A stretch of DNA of 64,000 bases from Betaproteobacteria bacterium. Its GTDB lineage: Bacteria; Pseudomonadota; Gammaproteobacteria; Burkholderiales; JACQAP01. Numbering within the stretch: the stretch's first letter is position 1; every line of letters begins with the position of its first letter. A model generated the notes under the pieces. The model ran no database searches. It was not told the origin of the DNA and saw only the letters and a program-made list of their open reading frames with translations. The position numbers and the translations under genes were made by a program. Below are positions 10,838-19,063 of the stretch, piece after piece. Location of the stretch: contig JACQAP010000008.1 in NCBI GenBank assembly GCA_016194905.1, forward strand, positions 1 through 64,000. The letters run 5' to 3'.

Positions 10838-11286
10838 TCGCAGCCCACCGGGAAATTCACCGAGCTGGCGATGAAACATTTCTCGTGCGCATCGTGATGC
10901 AGCCGCCTGGCGGTTTCGAGATCCGATTCCGGTGTGACCGTTATCTGCGGCCGCAGCGTCACTTCCAGAAAACGACCACCGCCGTCTCCGGTTTCTTCCA
11001 TGATCCCACCCGCCTGATCCTCGTAGTCGAGCACGACGACCTTGTTGACCGCACACACATGCAGATACCAGAGCATGTGGCAGGTCGACAGCGAGGCGAC
11101 CAGCAATTCTTCCGGGTTGTATCGCGATGCGTCGCCATGAAATGCCGAATCGGACGACGCCGGTATCGCCGGTTTGCCCGGACCGCGGATTTCATGATTG
11201 CGGCTGTAGGCGCGATACGCGGACGTGCCCGTGCCCATGTTGCCGGTCCAGCGCACCGTGGTTTCGTAGTGATGATGCTTGGCCAT
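10813..11286 (-). CDS. OsmC family protein
   Basis: A 157-residue OsmC-fold protein, a family that includes hydroperoxide-reducing thiol enzymes. The two family cysteines are present, in SLSTCHMLWYLH and in HEKCFIASSVNFPV, as is the RYNPEELLVASL lead to the first. It probably acts on organic peroxides in the cytoplasm. It lies 18 bases after the aminotransferase stop, so the two are likely co-transcribed. Its last codons lie in one of the direct repeats flanking the neighbouring inverted-repeat element. Confidence 0.9.
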   Translation of the reverse strand: MAKHHHYETTVRWTGNMGTGTSAYRAYSRNHEIRGPGKPAIPASSDSAFHGDASRYNPEELLVASLSTCHMLWYLHVCAVNKVVVLDYEDQAGGIMEETGDGGGRFLEVTLRPQITVTPESDLETARRLHHDAHEKCFIASSVNFPVGCEPVIRHPT

Positions 11287-11304
11287 GCCAGCTCCTGTAA
11301 CAGA

Positions 11305-12480
11305 TTAGCGATGAGCGATGAACTTCTTCAAGCGTTCGATGCCTAGCGCCAAGCGGTCTTCGCTGGCCGCGAAGCACCAGCGGACAAAGCCTTCGCCTTC
11401 CGGTCCGAAGGCAATGCCCGGCGCCAGCCCGAGTCCCGTCTCCGCGACCAGGCGCTTGCAAAACGCCAGGCTGTCCGTCACGCCGCGCACCCTGAAGAAG
11501 GTGTACATCGCGCCTGCAGGCAGCGGCGCTTCGATGTCCGCAATTTCCCGCAGTTGCGCGGAAAGAAAATCGCGTGCTTTGTGAAAACGCCGCTGCGTGC
11601 GCGCAATCACCGCATCCCCCTGCTCGATGGCGACGATGCCGGCGCGCTGGACGAATCCGGGTGCACAGGATGTGTTGTACTCGATCAGCGTGCCGATTCC
11701 CGGCATCAATTCCCGGGGCGCCACGATCCAGCCCAGCCGCCAGCCGGTCATCAGCCAGGATTTGGAGAACGTATTGGTGCTGACGATGCGGTCCTCGGCA
11801 TTGCCGATGTCCAGGAACGAGGGAGCCACGCCATTGCCGTAGTAGAGGCGCTCGTAGGCGTCGTCGCCGAGCATCCAGATGCCGTGCCGGCGGCAATGCG
11901 CGAGGATCGCGGTCTGCTCCTCCCGGCTGACGGTCCAGCCGGTCGGGTTGTTCGGCGAGTTGATGTAGATCGCACGCGTGCCGGGAGTCAGCGCATCGAG
12001 CAGGCGTTCCAGATCGAGTGCCCAACCGTTTGCGCTGAAAGTCAGCGGGAAGGTCAGTGCTTGCGCGCCGAGGATCCTGGGGATTTCCACCAGGTTGGGC
12101 CACACCGGCGTGACGATCACGACGCGGTCGCCCGGACCAATCAGTGCCTGGGTCGTCAGCATCAATGCCGACATGCCCGAATTGGTGACCGCGATGTTGT
12201 CGGGGGCCGCCTCGACCTGCGAGCCGTGCAGCCGCGACACGTAGGCGGCGATCGTATCGCGCAGTTCGGGAATGCCGAAATTCTGCGTATAGAAGGTGTC
12301 GCCCCGCTGCAGCGCCTCGATGCCGGCCTGGCGAATGAACTCGGGGGTCACTTCGTCAGGCTCGCCGAACCAGAAAGCGAGCAGGTCTTTTCCTCCCATT
12401 GCGGCATTGGCGACTTCGCGGATCTTGGAGTTGCGCAGGGCCTGGACGGCGGGGCGGGCGGCTAGGGAACTGACGTTCAT
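11305..12480 (-). CDS. PLP-dependent aminotransferase, class I/II
   Basis: Fold-type I aminotransferase of 391 residues from the chosen ATG at 12480 (MNVSSLAARPAVQALR). The PLP region is complete: the internal aldimine lysine is in NTFSKSWLMTGWRLGW, with INSPNNPTG and DDAYERLYY upstream and the carboxylate-binding arginine in FVRWCFA. A second in-frame ATG at 12507 and an open frame to 12639 exist, but that longer frame would cover the palindromic operators. The substrate is unknown; its place upstream of the pyrimidine genes makes an amino acid or beta-alanine acceptor conceivable but unproven. Confidence 0.9.
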   Translation of the reverse strand: MNVSSLAARPAVQALRNSKIREVANAAMGGKDLLAFWFGEPDEVTPEFIRQAGIEALQRGDTFYTQNFGIPELRDTIAAYVSRLHGSQVEAAPDNIAVTNSGMSALMLTTQALIGPGDRVVIVTPVWPNLVEIPRILGAQALTFPLTFSANGWALDLERLLDALTPGTRAIYINSPNNPTGWTVSREEQTAILAHCRRHGIWMLGDDAYERLYYGNGVAPSFLDIGNAEDRIVSTNTFSKSWLMTGWRLGWIVAPRELMPGIGTLIEYNTSCAPGFVQRAGIVAIEQGDAVIARTQRRFHKARDFLSAQLREIADIEAPLPAGAMYTFFRVRGVTDSLAFCKRLVAETGLGLAPGIAFGPEGEGFVRWCFAASEDRLALGIERLKKFIAHR

Positions 12481-12564
12481 AGGCCTGAATCTCGGAAGGA
12501 GCGGCATTTTCTCATACCGGAGGCCCACCTCTCCCCCACCGGGCGGGGAGAGGTAGTGGGGGGC

Positions 12565-12593
12565 TTGACAGGGTTTGGTAATTGTACCAAACT
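12565..12593 (+). promoter_or_regulatory. Putative promoter of the TetR-efflux operon
   Basis: A perfect TTGACA at 12565-12570 is followed after 17 bases by CAAACT (12588-12593), a weak -10 match. The spacer and -10 lie within the first operator palindrome, so repressor binding would block RNA polymerase. This is inferred from spacing and motif only. Confidence 0.4.
12574..12591. promoter_or_regulatory. TetR-type operator palindrome 1
   Basis: TTTGGTAATTGTACCAAA is a perfect inverted repeat (TTTGGTA / TACCAAA, 4-base spacer) between the divergent aminotransferase and TetR genes. Its centre is 21 bases, two helical turns, from that of the second palindrome. Confidence 0.72.
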
Positions 12594-12595
12594 TT

Positions 12596-12611
12596 TTGGT
12601 AATCATACCAA
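12596..12611. promoter_or_regulatory. TetR-type operator palindrome 2
   Basis: TTGGTAATCATACCAA repeats the half-site of the first palindrome (TTGGTA / TACCAA, 4-base spacer) and ends 9 bases before the TetR start codon. Two helically phased copies suggest cooperative autorepression and possibly control of the divergent aminotransferase side. Confidence 0.72.
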
Positions 12612-12620
12612 GGAACGGCG

Positions 12621-13223
12621 ATGGCCCCGGACAACGCAACCGACGTGAGACAGAGAATCCTCGATGCCGCCCTCGCCCTGATGGCCGAGCATGGCTTCAT
12701 GGAAGTGACGCAGCCCAAGATCGCCAGGGCGGCCGGGGTGCGCCAGAGCCACCTGACTTATTACTTTCCGACCCGCAGCGAGCTGTTGAAGGCGGTCGCG
12801 GTGCATTCCATCGAGACCCTGCTCGGTTCGCTGGTGGCCGGTGCATCGGCGGGGAAGCTGACGCCTGAACTGTTCGCGCAGTTCGCCGGCGAAGCGCTGG
12901 CCGACAAGCGGCGCGCGCGTGTCATGCTCGGGCTGATCGTCAGTTCGGAGCAAGACCGGGAGATCAAGCAGTTCCTGCGCGACTTCATCGTGCGCGTACG
13001 CGCCGCGATGACCGATGTCGCACAACTGCTCGGCAGGGAACCGGATCAAATCAATATTGTGGCGCTGCACATGCTCTTCGTAGGCGCCACTATTCTGAAT
13101 GTCGCGCGGGACGACGCGAACTCCAGGCGCGAATGCGCCGAGATTGCGCGCATTGCGATCGAGACCTTTCTGCCCGGGGGCGAGCCCGTACCTCCGCAGG
13201 AACGTCAACGGAGAAGGAAATGA
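12621..13223 (+). CDS. TetR/AcrR family transcriptional regulator
   Basis: A 200-residue one-component regulator. The N-terminal helix-turn-helix (about residues 12-58) shows RILDAALALMAEHGF, KIARAAGV and LTYYFPTRSELL. The C-terminal ligand domain is variable and the inducer cannot be inferred. Its stop overlaps the start of the efflux fusion protein (ATGA at 13220-13223), so it is the first gene of that operon. Two tandem palindromes directly upstream are the probable autoregulatory sites. Confidence 0.92.
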   Translation: MAPDNATDVRQRILDAALALMAEHGFMEVTQPKIARAAGVRQSHLTYYFPTRSELLKAVAVHSIETLLGSLVAGASAGKLTPELFAQFAGEALADKRRARVMLGLIVSSEQDREIKQFLRDFIVRVRAAMTDVAQLLGREPDQINIVALHMLFVGATILNVARDDANSRRECAEIARIAIETFLPGGEPVPPQERQRRRK

Positions 13224-14185
13224 AGGCCGCTTTACGCAGTTGTCGCTTTATTTTTATCGCCCCGATCGCGCTCCTGGCGGCGGGTTGCGGCGAACCGAAA
13301 GCTGTCGCCTACCAGGGTTATGTCGAAGGCGAGTATGTGCTAGTTGCATCGCCGGATGCGGGGTCGCTGCAGTCGCTGAATGTCGCGCGCGGGCAGAATA
13401 TCGAGAGCGGCGCGGCGTTGTTCACGCTGGAGCGCGAAAACGAAACGGCGGAAAAGCGCGAAGCCGAGGAGAGATTGCGTGCCGCGCAGGCCAAGCTGGA
13501 GAACCTGCGCAAGGGACAGCGCGCGCCGGAACTGGAGACCTTGATCGCCGAAGCGGAGCAAGCCGAGGCCGCGCGCAAGCTTTCGGCTTCGCAGCTCGCG
13601 CGCAATCAGCAATTGTTCGAAAGCGGATTCATCTCGTCAGCGGGGCTGGACGAAGCCAAGGCCAACCTCGCACGCGATCGGGCGCGCGTGGAACAGGCTC
13701 AGGCGCAGATCCGGGTCGCGAGGCAGAGCGTCGGACGTACCGGCGAACTCGCCGCGGCGCAGGCGGAAATCGACGCCGCCAAAGCGGTAGTGGCGCAGGC
13801 CGACTGGAAACTCGCGCAGAAAGCCCAGCGCGCGCCGCAGGCTGCACTCGTGCAGGACACCTTCTTCGTGCAGGGCGAGTGGGTGCCCGCCGGCAAACCG
13901 GTGGTCAGCCTTCTGCCGCCTGCCAATATCAAGTTACGCTTCTTCGTGCCGGAAGCCGTGGTCGGTCAGTTGCACACCGGCCAGGGCGCGAAAGCCAGTT
14001 GCGACGGTTGCGGTGCGCCAATCGCCGCAACCATCAGCTATGTCTCGCCGAAAGCCGAGTTCACGCCTCCGGTCATTTACAGCAAGGAGTCGCGCGCCAA
14101 GCTGGTCTTCATGGTGGAAGCGCGGCCTGCGGCGGCCGACGCGGTGCGCCTGAAGCCCGGACAGCCCGTGGATGTCACCCTGTGA
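13220..14185 (+). CDS. HlyD-family membrane fusion lipoprotein (YbhG-like)
   Basis: Periplasmic adaptor of a tripartite efflux system, 321 residues. The lipobox LLAAGC places the lipidated cysteine at residue 23. A lipoyl-like segment (VASPDAGSLQSLNVARGQNI) precedes an alanine/glutamate-rich alpha-helical hairpin (about residues 75-205). The barrel domain follows (PPANIKLRFFVPEAVVGQLH). The start at 13220 overlaps the TetR stop, and the stop overlaps the GTG of the ATPase gene. Confidence 0.9.
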   Translation: MKAALRSCRFIFIAPIALLAAGCGEPKAVAYQGYVEGEYVLVASPDAGSLQSLNVARGQNIESGAALFTLERENETAEKREAEERLRAAQAKLENLRKGQRAPELETLIAEAEQAEAARKLSASQLARNQQLFESGFISSAGLDEAKANLARDRARVEQAQAQIRVARQSVGRTGELAAAQAEIDAAKAVVAQADWKLAQKAQRAPQAALVQDTFFVQGEWVPAGKPVVSLLPPANIKLRFFVPEAVVGQLHTGQGAKASCDGCGAPIAATISYVSPKAEFTPPVIYSKESRAKLVFMVEARPAAADAVRLKPGQPVDVTL

Positions 14186-15108
14186 ACGCCGGTTACGTCA
14201 TCGACGTGCAGGGGCTGAACAAGCATTTCGGCGACAAACACGTCGTCAGGGATTTCTCCCTCAGGGTAAAGCGCGGCGAGATCTTCGGCTTCCTCGGTCC
14301 CAACGGCAGCGGCAAGACCACGTCCATCCGCATGCTGTGCGGATTGCTGACCCCGGACAGCGGCAGCGGCACCTGCCTCGGCTACGACGTGATTCGCGAG
14401 ACCGCGGCGATCAAGCGCGAAGCCGGCTACATGACGCAGCGCTTTTCGCTGTGGGAAGACCTCACGATCCGCGAGAACCTGGATTTCGTCGCACGCATGT
14501 ACGGCATGCCGAACCGCCGCCAGGCGGTTGACGCTGCGATCGCGCAACTCGGACTGAGCGCGCGCCAACGACAACTTGCCGGCTCGCTGTCGGGCGGATG
14601 GAAGCAGCGACTGGCACTGGCCGCCTGCATGCTGCACAACCCGAAACTGCTGTTGCTCGACGAGCCGACCGCGGGTGTCGATCCGAAGGCGCGTCGCGAT
14701 TTCTGGGAACAGATCCATGCGCTGGCCGCCGGCGGCATCTCGGTGTTGGTTTCCACGCATTACATGGACGAAGCCGAGCGCTGCCACCGGCTGGCCTACA
14801 TCGCCTACGGCAGGCTGCTATCCTCGGGCACGGTCGAGGAAGTGATCGCCCAGCAACAGTTGGTAACGTGGATGGTGTCGGGCCAGGATCTGCATTTGCT
14901 GGAAAATCAATTGCGCGAACTGCCCGGCGTCGGGCAAGTCGCACCGTTCGGTTCGACGCTTCACGTCACCGGCCTGGATGCAGCGGCGCTGGACGCAGCG
15001 ATCGCGCCGTTCAAGGATGACCCGCGTTATCGCTGGCAGCGGACCAACGCGACCTTGGAAGACGTATTCATCCACCTGATGGATAACGTGGCGGATAACT
15101 TCCAATGA
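14182..15108 (+). CDS. ABC transporter ATP-binding protein (YbhF/DrrA-like)
   Basis: A 308-residue ATPase that would energise the ABC-2 permease encoded next. Walker A GPNGSGKTT is at about 39-47, followed by signature LSGGWKQRL, Walker B LLLLDEPTAGVD and switch histidine STHYMDEA. The C-terminal 80 residues form the accessory domain common in DrrA-type exporters. The frame is open much further upstream, but the GTG at 14182, overlapping the adaptor stop (GTGA), begins directly at the conserved domain. It overlaps the permease by ATGA. Confidence 0.92.
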   Translation: MNAGYVIDVQGLNKHFGDKHVVRDFSLRVKRGEIFGFLGPNGSGKTTSIRMLCGLLTPDSGSGTCLGYDVIRETAAIKREAGYMTQRFSLWEDLTIRENLDFVARMYGMPNRRQAVDAAIAQLGLSARQRQLAGSLSGGWKQRLALAACMLHNPKLLLLDEPTAGVDPKARRDFWEQIHALAAGGISVLVSTHYMDEAERCHRLAYIAYGRLLSSGTVEEVIAQQQLVTWMVSGQDLHLLENQLRELPGVGQVAPFGSTLHVTGLDAAALDAAIAPFKDDPRYRWQRTNATLEDVFIHLMDNVADNFQ

Positions 15109-16244
15109 AGTTCAACCGTTTCTCCTTTTCGCGCTGGATCGGTATCGTGGTCAAGGAGTTCATCCAGCTCAGGCGCGACCGGCTCACCTTCGGCATGATC
15201 GTCGGCATCCCCGTGATCCAGTTGCTGCTGTTCGGTTTCGCCATCAATTCCGATCCGAAGTCGCTGCCGACCGCGGTACTGTCGCAGGACAACAGCCAGT
15301 ACGCCCGCACGATCGTGGCCGCCCTGCAAACCAGCGGCTACTTCAGGGTGGTACGGCAGGTATCCACGGAAGCGGAGCTCGAGGACTTGCTGGCGCATGG
15401 CAAGGTGCAGTTCGTCGTCACCATCCCGGCGGGATTCGAGCGTGACCTGGTGCGCGGCGGGCGGCCGACGCTGCTGATCGAGGCCGATGCAACCGATCCG
15501 TCGGCCACCGGCAATGCGATTGCGGCGCTCGGGCCGTCGATCGAAACCGCGCTGTCGCACGATCTGAAAGGCGTGCTGGGTGATCAGGCGCCGGCATTGC
15601 CTGCCGTGGATCTGCGCATCCATCGCCGCTACAACCCGGAAGGCGTGACGGCCTACAACATCGTGCCCGGTTTGCTTGGCGTGATCCTGACCATGACCAT
15701 GGTGCTGATGACCGGGCTGGCGATGACCCGCGAACGGGAGCGCGGCACCTTCGAGAATCTGCTCGCCACGCCGGCGCTGCCGATCGAGGTGATGACCGGG
15801 AAAATCGTTCCCTACATTCTCATAGGCCTGATCCAGGTCACGCTGGTGCTGCTGGCGGCGCGCTACATATTCTCGGTGCCGATGCAGGGCAATATTCTGT
15901 TGCTGTACGGCGTGGTGCTGATTTTCATCGCGGCGAACCTGACGCTCGGCATTACGTTCAGCTCGCTCGCCAGGAATCAGTTGCAGGCCATGCAGATGAC
16001 TTTCTTCTTCTTCCTGCCTTCGATGCTGCTGTCGGGATTCATGTTTCCGTTCCGCGGCATGCCCGACTGGGCGCAGGTGATCGGCAACGTGCTGCCGCTG
16101 ACGCATTTTCTCTCGCTGGTGCGCGGGCTGATGCTCAAGGGAAATGGAATCTACGACCTGTGGCCGCAACTCTGGCCGATCCTGTTGTTCATGGCGGTGG
16201 TGCTGGGGGTGGGGCTCAAGGCGTATCGAAGAACGTTGGACTAA
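15105..16244 (+). CDS. ABC-2 type transporter permease (YbhR/YbhS-like)
   Basis: Inner-membrane permease of 379 residues. It has one N-terminal helix (FGMIVGIPVIQLLLFGFAI), a large periplasmic domain (about residues 50-180) and five more helices beginning at IVPGLLGVILTMTMVLMTGLA. The ABC-2 motif region ERERGTFENLLATP is present. It is the last gene of the four-gene operon. The adaptor/ATPase/permease set resembles the E. coli YbhGFSR multidrug exporter, but with a single permease gene. Confidence 0.9.
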   Translation: MKFNRFSFSRWIGIVVKEFIQLRRDRLTFGMIVGIPVIQLLLFGFAINSDPKSLPTAVLSQDNSQYARTIVAALQTSGYFRVVRQVSTEAELEDLLAHGKVQFVVTIPAGFERDLVRGGRPTLLIEADATDPSATGNAIAALGPSIETALSHDLKGVLGDQAPALPAVDLRIHRRYNPEGVTAYNIVPGLLGVILTMTMVLMTGLAMTRERERGTFENLLATPALPIEVMTGKIVPYILIGLIQVTLVLLAARYIFSVPMQGNILLLYGVVLIFIAANLTLGITFSSLARNQLQAMQMTFFFFLPSMLLSGFMFPFRGMPDWAQVIGNVLPLTHFLSLVRGLMLKGNGIYDLWPQLWPILLFMAVVLGVGLKAYRRTLD

Positions 16245-16277
16245 AAAAACGGCCGGTCCCTGGACCAGGACCGGCCG
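16243..16277 (-). terminator. Rho-independent terminator (minus strand)
   Basis: A 10-bp perfect stem (CGGCCGGTCC at 16250-16259, GGACCGGCCG at 16268-16277) is followed on the minus strand by seven Ts (A-run at 16243-16249). There is no T-run on the plus side. It therefore terminates the small minus-strand gene at 16324, while also lying directly after the ABC-2 permease stop. Confidence 0.8.
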
Positions 16278-16323
16278 AAGCGGTGAGGCTTTTGGACCCC
16301 ACCCGCACAGGTGGTGAAGTGCG

Positions 16324-16524
16324 CTACATGTGGTTTGCAGCCGCCGTGATCATTCCGATACGACGCTGGATGATCTGATCGCGATCGGTGGCGCTGTTGC
16401 GCAGCGCGGTGAGCAGCGTCGTATCGTCGGTGGAGCCCGGGCCGAATCGCGCCGGAACAGGCGCTGCGTCGCGGGTGCGCGTCTGGGCGATGGCGAAAGC
16501 AGTGAACAAAGTCTGGGTTTTCAT
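16324..16524 (-). CDS. Small hypothetical protein
   Basis: A 66-residue protein beginning MKTQTLFTAFAIAQTRTRDA, with a short hydrophobic N-terminus that could be a weak signal sequence. No family is recognised. Two things support it as a real gene: AGGAGG lies 8 bases before the ATG at 16524, and a strong minus-strand terminator follows 46 bases after the stop. It converges on the efflux operon. Confidence 0.5.
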   Translation of the reverse strand: MKTQTLFTAFAIAQTRTRDAAPVPARFGPGSTDDTTLLTALRNSATDRDQIIQRRIGMITAAANHM

Positions 16525-16677
16525 CCTTGTTGCCTCCTGGCTGCTGCGGTTGATCGGCGGGCGCGGCGCCATGTTGCTCAGCAGCGCGACGTCATGGAAG
16601 CGTTATGAAAGGGGTTGCTACCTCGGCGCCTCGCGGTATCATCTGGTTAGCCTTTCAGGCTTCCCGGGGGAGGGACC

Positions 16678-17433
16678 ATGTCGCAGGCAGTCGCGGTGGT
16701 GGAGGCGCTGAAGCGCTCGCTCAAGGCAAAGAAGCTGACCTATGCGCACGTGGCGCGCGGGCTCAAGATGAGCGAGGCCAGCGTCAAGCGCATGTTTTCG
16801 TCGCATCACTTCACGCTGGAGCGTTTCGAGCAGGTTTGTCAGATCGCGGGGCTCGGCCTGACCGAACTGGCGCGGGAGGTGGACAGCGAGAAGAACTACA
16901 TCTCCCACCTGACGCTCGAGCAGGAACGTGAAGTCGTGGGCAACGCCAAGCTGTTCCTGGTCGCTGTCTGCACGCTCAATCACATGACCCTGGAACAGAT
17001 TCTCGCGACCTACGACGTCCCGAAATCGGAGTGCATCCAGTTGCTGCTCAAGCTGGACAAGATCAAGTTCCTCGAACTGATGCCCAACAACCGCATCAAG
17101 CTCAAGGTGTCGCCCAATTTTGCCTGGCTGCCGAATGGGCCCATCCTGCAGTACTTCAAGACGCAGGCCCAGCACGAATACTTCCGTTCCCGCTTCGACG
17201 GCCCGAACGAGATCATCATGGTGATCAATGCCATGCTTTCGCCGGCATCGAGCGCACAGGTCGTTGCCAAACTGCGCAAGCTGGCGAGCGAGTTCTCCGA
17301 ACTGCACAACGACGACAAGCAGCTGTTGATCGGCGAACGCCGCCCGGCCAGCGTGGTGCTCGCGCTGCGTCCCTGGGAGCTGGATGACTTCAACAAGCTG
17401 CGCCGCAAGCGTCGGACGCGCGCCGCTGCCTGA
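16678..17433 (+). CDS. XRE-type helix-turn-helix regulator
   Basis: A 251-residue protein with an N-terminal HTH (about residues 10-65: LTYAHVARGLKMSEASVKRMFS) and a C-terminal region of about 180 residues without a motif I recognise, probably a sensor or dimerisation domain. Its lysine/arginine-rich tail (RRKRRTRAAA) may be disordered. GGGGGAGG lies upstream of the ATG. It is monocistronic, so the target genes cannot be deduced; the aldehyde dehydrogenase follows after 185 bases. Confidence 0.85.
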   Translation: MSQAVAVVEALKRSLKAKKLTYAHVARGLKMSEASVKRMFSSHHFTLERFEQVCQIAGLGLTELAREVDSEKNYISHLTLEQEREVVGNAKLFLVAVCTLNHMTLEQILATYDVPKSECIQLLLKLDKIKFLELMPNNRIKLKVSPNFAWLPNGPILQYFKTQAQHEYFRSRFDGPNEIIMVINAMLSPASSAQVVAKLRKLASEFSELHNDDKQLLIGERRPASVVLALRPWELDDFNKLRRKRRTRAAA

Positions 17434-17513
17434 AGGGGTCCTGACTCCGGGTTCACGGCCGTGCTAGCATCGTCGGCGTCGCGGAGCGTGCGATTGAGCG
17501 CGGCGCTTCGCCA

Positions 17514-17544
17514 GGGGCTAGGGAAGAGGGACTAGGGGCTAGGG
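17514..17544. repeat. GGGGCTAGGG iterated motif (single arm)
   Basis: Two GGGGCTAGGG units separated by AAGAGGGACTA. The same unit forms both arms of the inverted-repeat element at 32302-32437. Here only one orientation is present, between the XRE regulator and the aldehyde dehydrogenase. Confidence 0.5.
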
Positions 17545-17618
17545 TTCAAGCGGCTAGTGCTTCCGGCCCGCTGGTCCGGGACCAAATCAAGCCTGATAAC
17601 AAAATCCAACGAGGAGTT

Positions 17619-19061
17619 ATGAGCACAACACAACTGCAGAATTACATCGCCGGCGAATGGGTTGCCGGCGCCACGATGTCGAAGGACGTCAATCCGTCCG
17701 ACACCGGTGACGTCATTGCCGAATACGCGCAAGCGGACAAGGTACAGGCCGAGCGGGCAGTGGAAGCGGCACGCGCCGCCTTCCCGGCATGGGCGACGTT
17801 TGGCGTGCAGGCACGCGCCGACCTGCTCGACAAGGTCGGCAACGAGATCATCGCGCGCAAGGACGAACTCGGCAAACTGCTGTCGCGCGAAGAAGGCAAG
17901 ACGCTGCCGGAAGGCATCGGCGAAGTGGTCCGGGCGGGGAACGTCTTCAAATTCTTTGCCGGCGAAGTGCTGCGCCGTTCCGGCGAACTGATACCGTCCG
18001 TGCGTCCCGGCATCGACGTCGAACTCACGCGCGAACCGGTCGGTGTCGTCGGCATCATCGCGCCGTGGAATTTCCCGGCTGCCATTCCCGCATGGAAGAT
18101 CGCGCCGGCGCTGGCCTACGGCAACTGCGTGGTGTTCAAGCCGGCCGATCTGGTGCCGGGCATGGCGCACGCGATTGCAAAGATCCTCGTCGACGCCGGC
18201 GTTCCGAAGGGCGTTTTCAATTTTGTCATGGGCCGCGGCAGCGTCGTCGGCGAAGTGCTGGTCAACGACAAGCGCGTCGATGCCATCACTTTTACCGGCT
18301 CGGTCGAGACCGGCAGGCAGGTCGCCGCCAAGGCGATCGCGCGCATGGCCAAGTTCCAGCTCGAAATGGGCGGCAAGAACCCGCTGGTGGTGCTCGACGA
18401 CGCGGATCTGAAGACCGCGGTCGAATGCGCGGTCAATGGCGCGTTCTTTTCGACCGGCCAGCGTTGCACGGCCTCGTCGCGGCTGATCGTGACCAAGGGC
18501 ATTCATGACAAATTCGTTGCGGCGGTAGTCGAGCGCCTGAAGGGCGTGAAAGTCGACAACGCGCTCAAGCAGGGCACCGACATCGGCCCCGTGGTGGACA
18601 AGAACCAGCTCAACCAGGACCTCTTCTATATAGAGGAAGCCAAGAAGGAAGGCGGCAAGCTTGCTTTCGGCGGAAATCCGGTCAAGCGCGAAACCGACGG
18701 CTTCTATCTGGAGCCGGCGCTGTTCACCGAGACCGTGAACACCATGCGCATCAACCGCGAGGAAGTGTTCGGTCCGGTCGCTTCGGTGGTGGCGGTGAAG
18801 GATTACGAGGAAGCGCTGGCGGTCGCCAACGACACGCCGTTCGGCCTTTCATCCGGCATCGTCACGACCTCCCTGAAACAGGCCTCGCATTTCCGCAAGA
18901 ACGCGCAGGCCGGCATGGTCATGGTGAACCTGCCGACCGCGGGTGTGGACTATCACGTGCCTTTCGGCGGACGCAAGGGCTCGAGCTACGGTCCGCGCGA
19001 GCAGGGACGCTACGCGGCGGAGTTTTTCACCACGGTGAAAACCAGCTACGTGCTGGCCTGA
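17619..19061 (+). CDS. NAD(P)-dependent aldehyde dehydrogenase (ketoglutarate-semialdehyde type)
   Basis: A 480-residue ALDH-superfamily enzyme oxidising an aldehyde to an acid. The active site is complete: oxyanion asparagine in APWNFP, general base glutamate in LEMGGKNP and nucleophilic cysteine in STGQRCTASSRL. The C-terminal FGGRKGSSYGPREQG resembles the alpha-ketoglutaric semialdehyde dehydrogenase group, which act in sugar-acid and hydroxyproline catabolism. The exact substrate is an inference. GAGGAG precedes the ATG. A cupin-like secreted protein gene starts 2 bases after its stop. Confidence 0.9.
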   Translation: MSTTQLQNYIAGEWVAGATMSKDVNPSDTGDVIAEYAQADKVQAERAVEAARAAFPAWATFGVQARADLLDKVGNEIIARKDELGKLLSREEGKTLPEGIGEVVRAGNVFKFFAGEVLRRSGELIPSVRPGIDVELTREPVGVVGIIAPWNFPAAIPAWKIAPALAYGNCVVFKPADLVPGMAHAIAKILVDAGVPKGVFNFVMGRGSVVGEVLVNDKRVDAITFTGSVETGRQVAAKAIARMAKFQLEMGGKNPLVVLDDADLKTAVECAVNGAFFSTGQRCTASSRLIVTKGIHDKFVAAVVERLKGVKVDNALKQGTDIGPVVDKNQLNQDLFYIEEAKKEGGKLAFGGNPVKRETDGFYLEPALFTETVNTMRINREEVFGPVASVVAVKDYEEALAVANDTPFGLSSGIVTTSLKQASHFRKNAQAGMVMVNLPTAGVDYHVPFGGRKGSSYGPREQGRYAAEFFTTVKTSYVLA

Positions 19062-19063
19062 GC

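Noticed and set aside
13099-14181. A 669-residue fusion protein ending in the efflux ATPase
   Set aside because: The first 360 residues are the other frame of the fusion-protein gene; the ATPase has a natural GTG start at 14182 overlapping the preceding stop.
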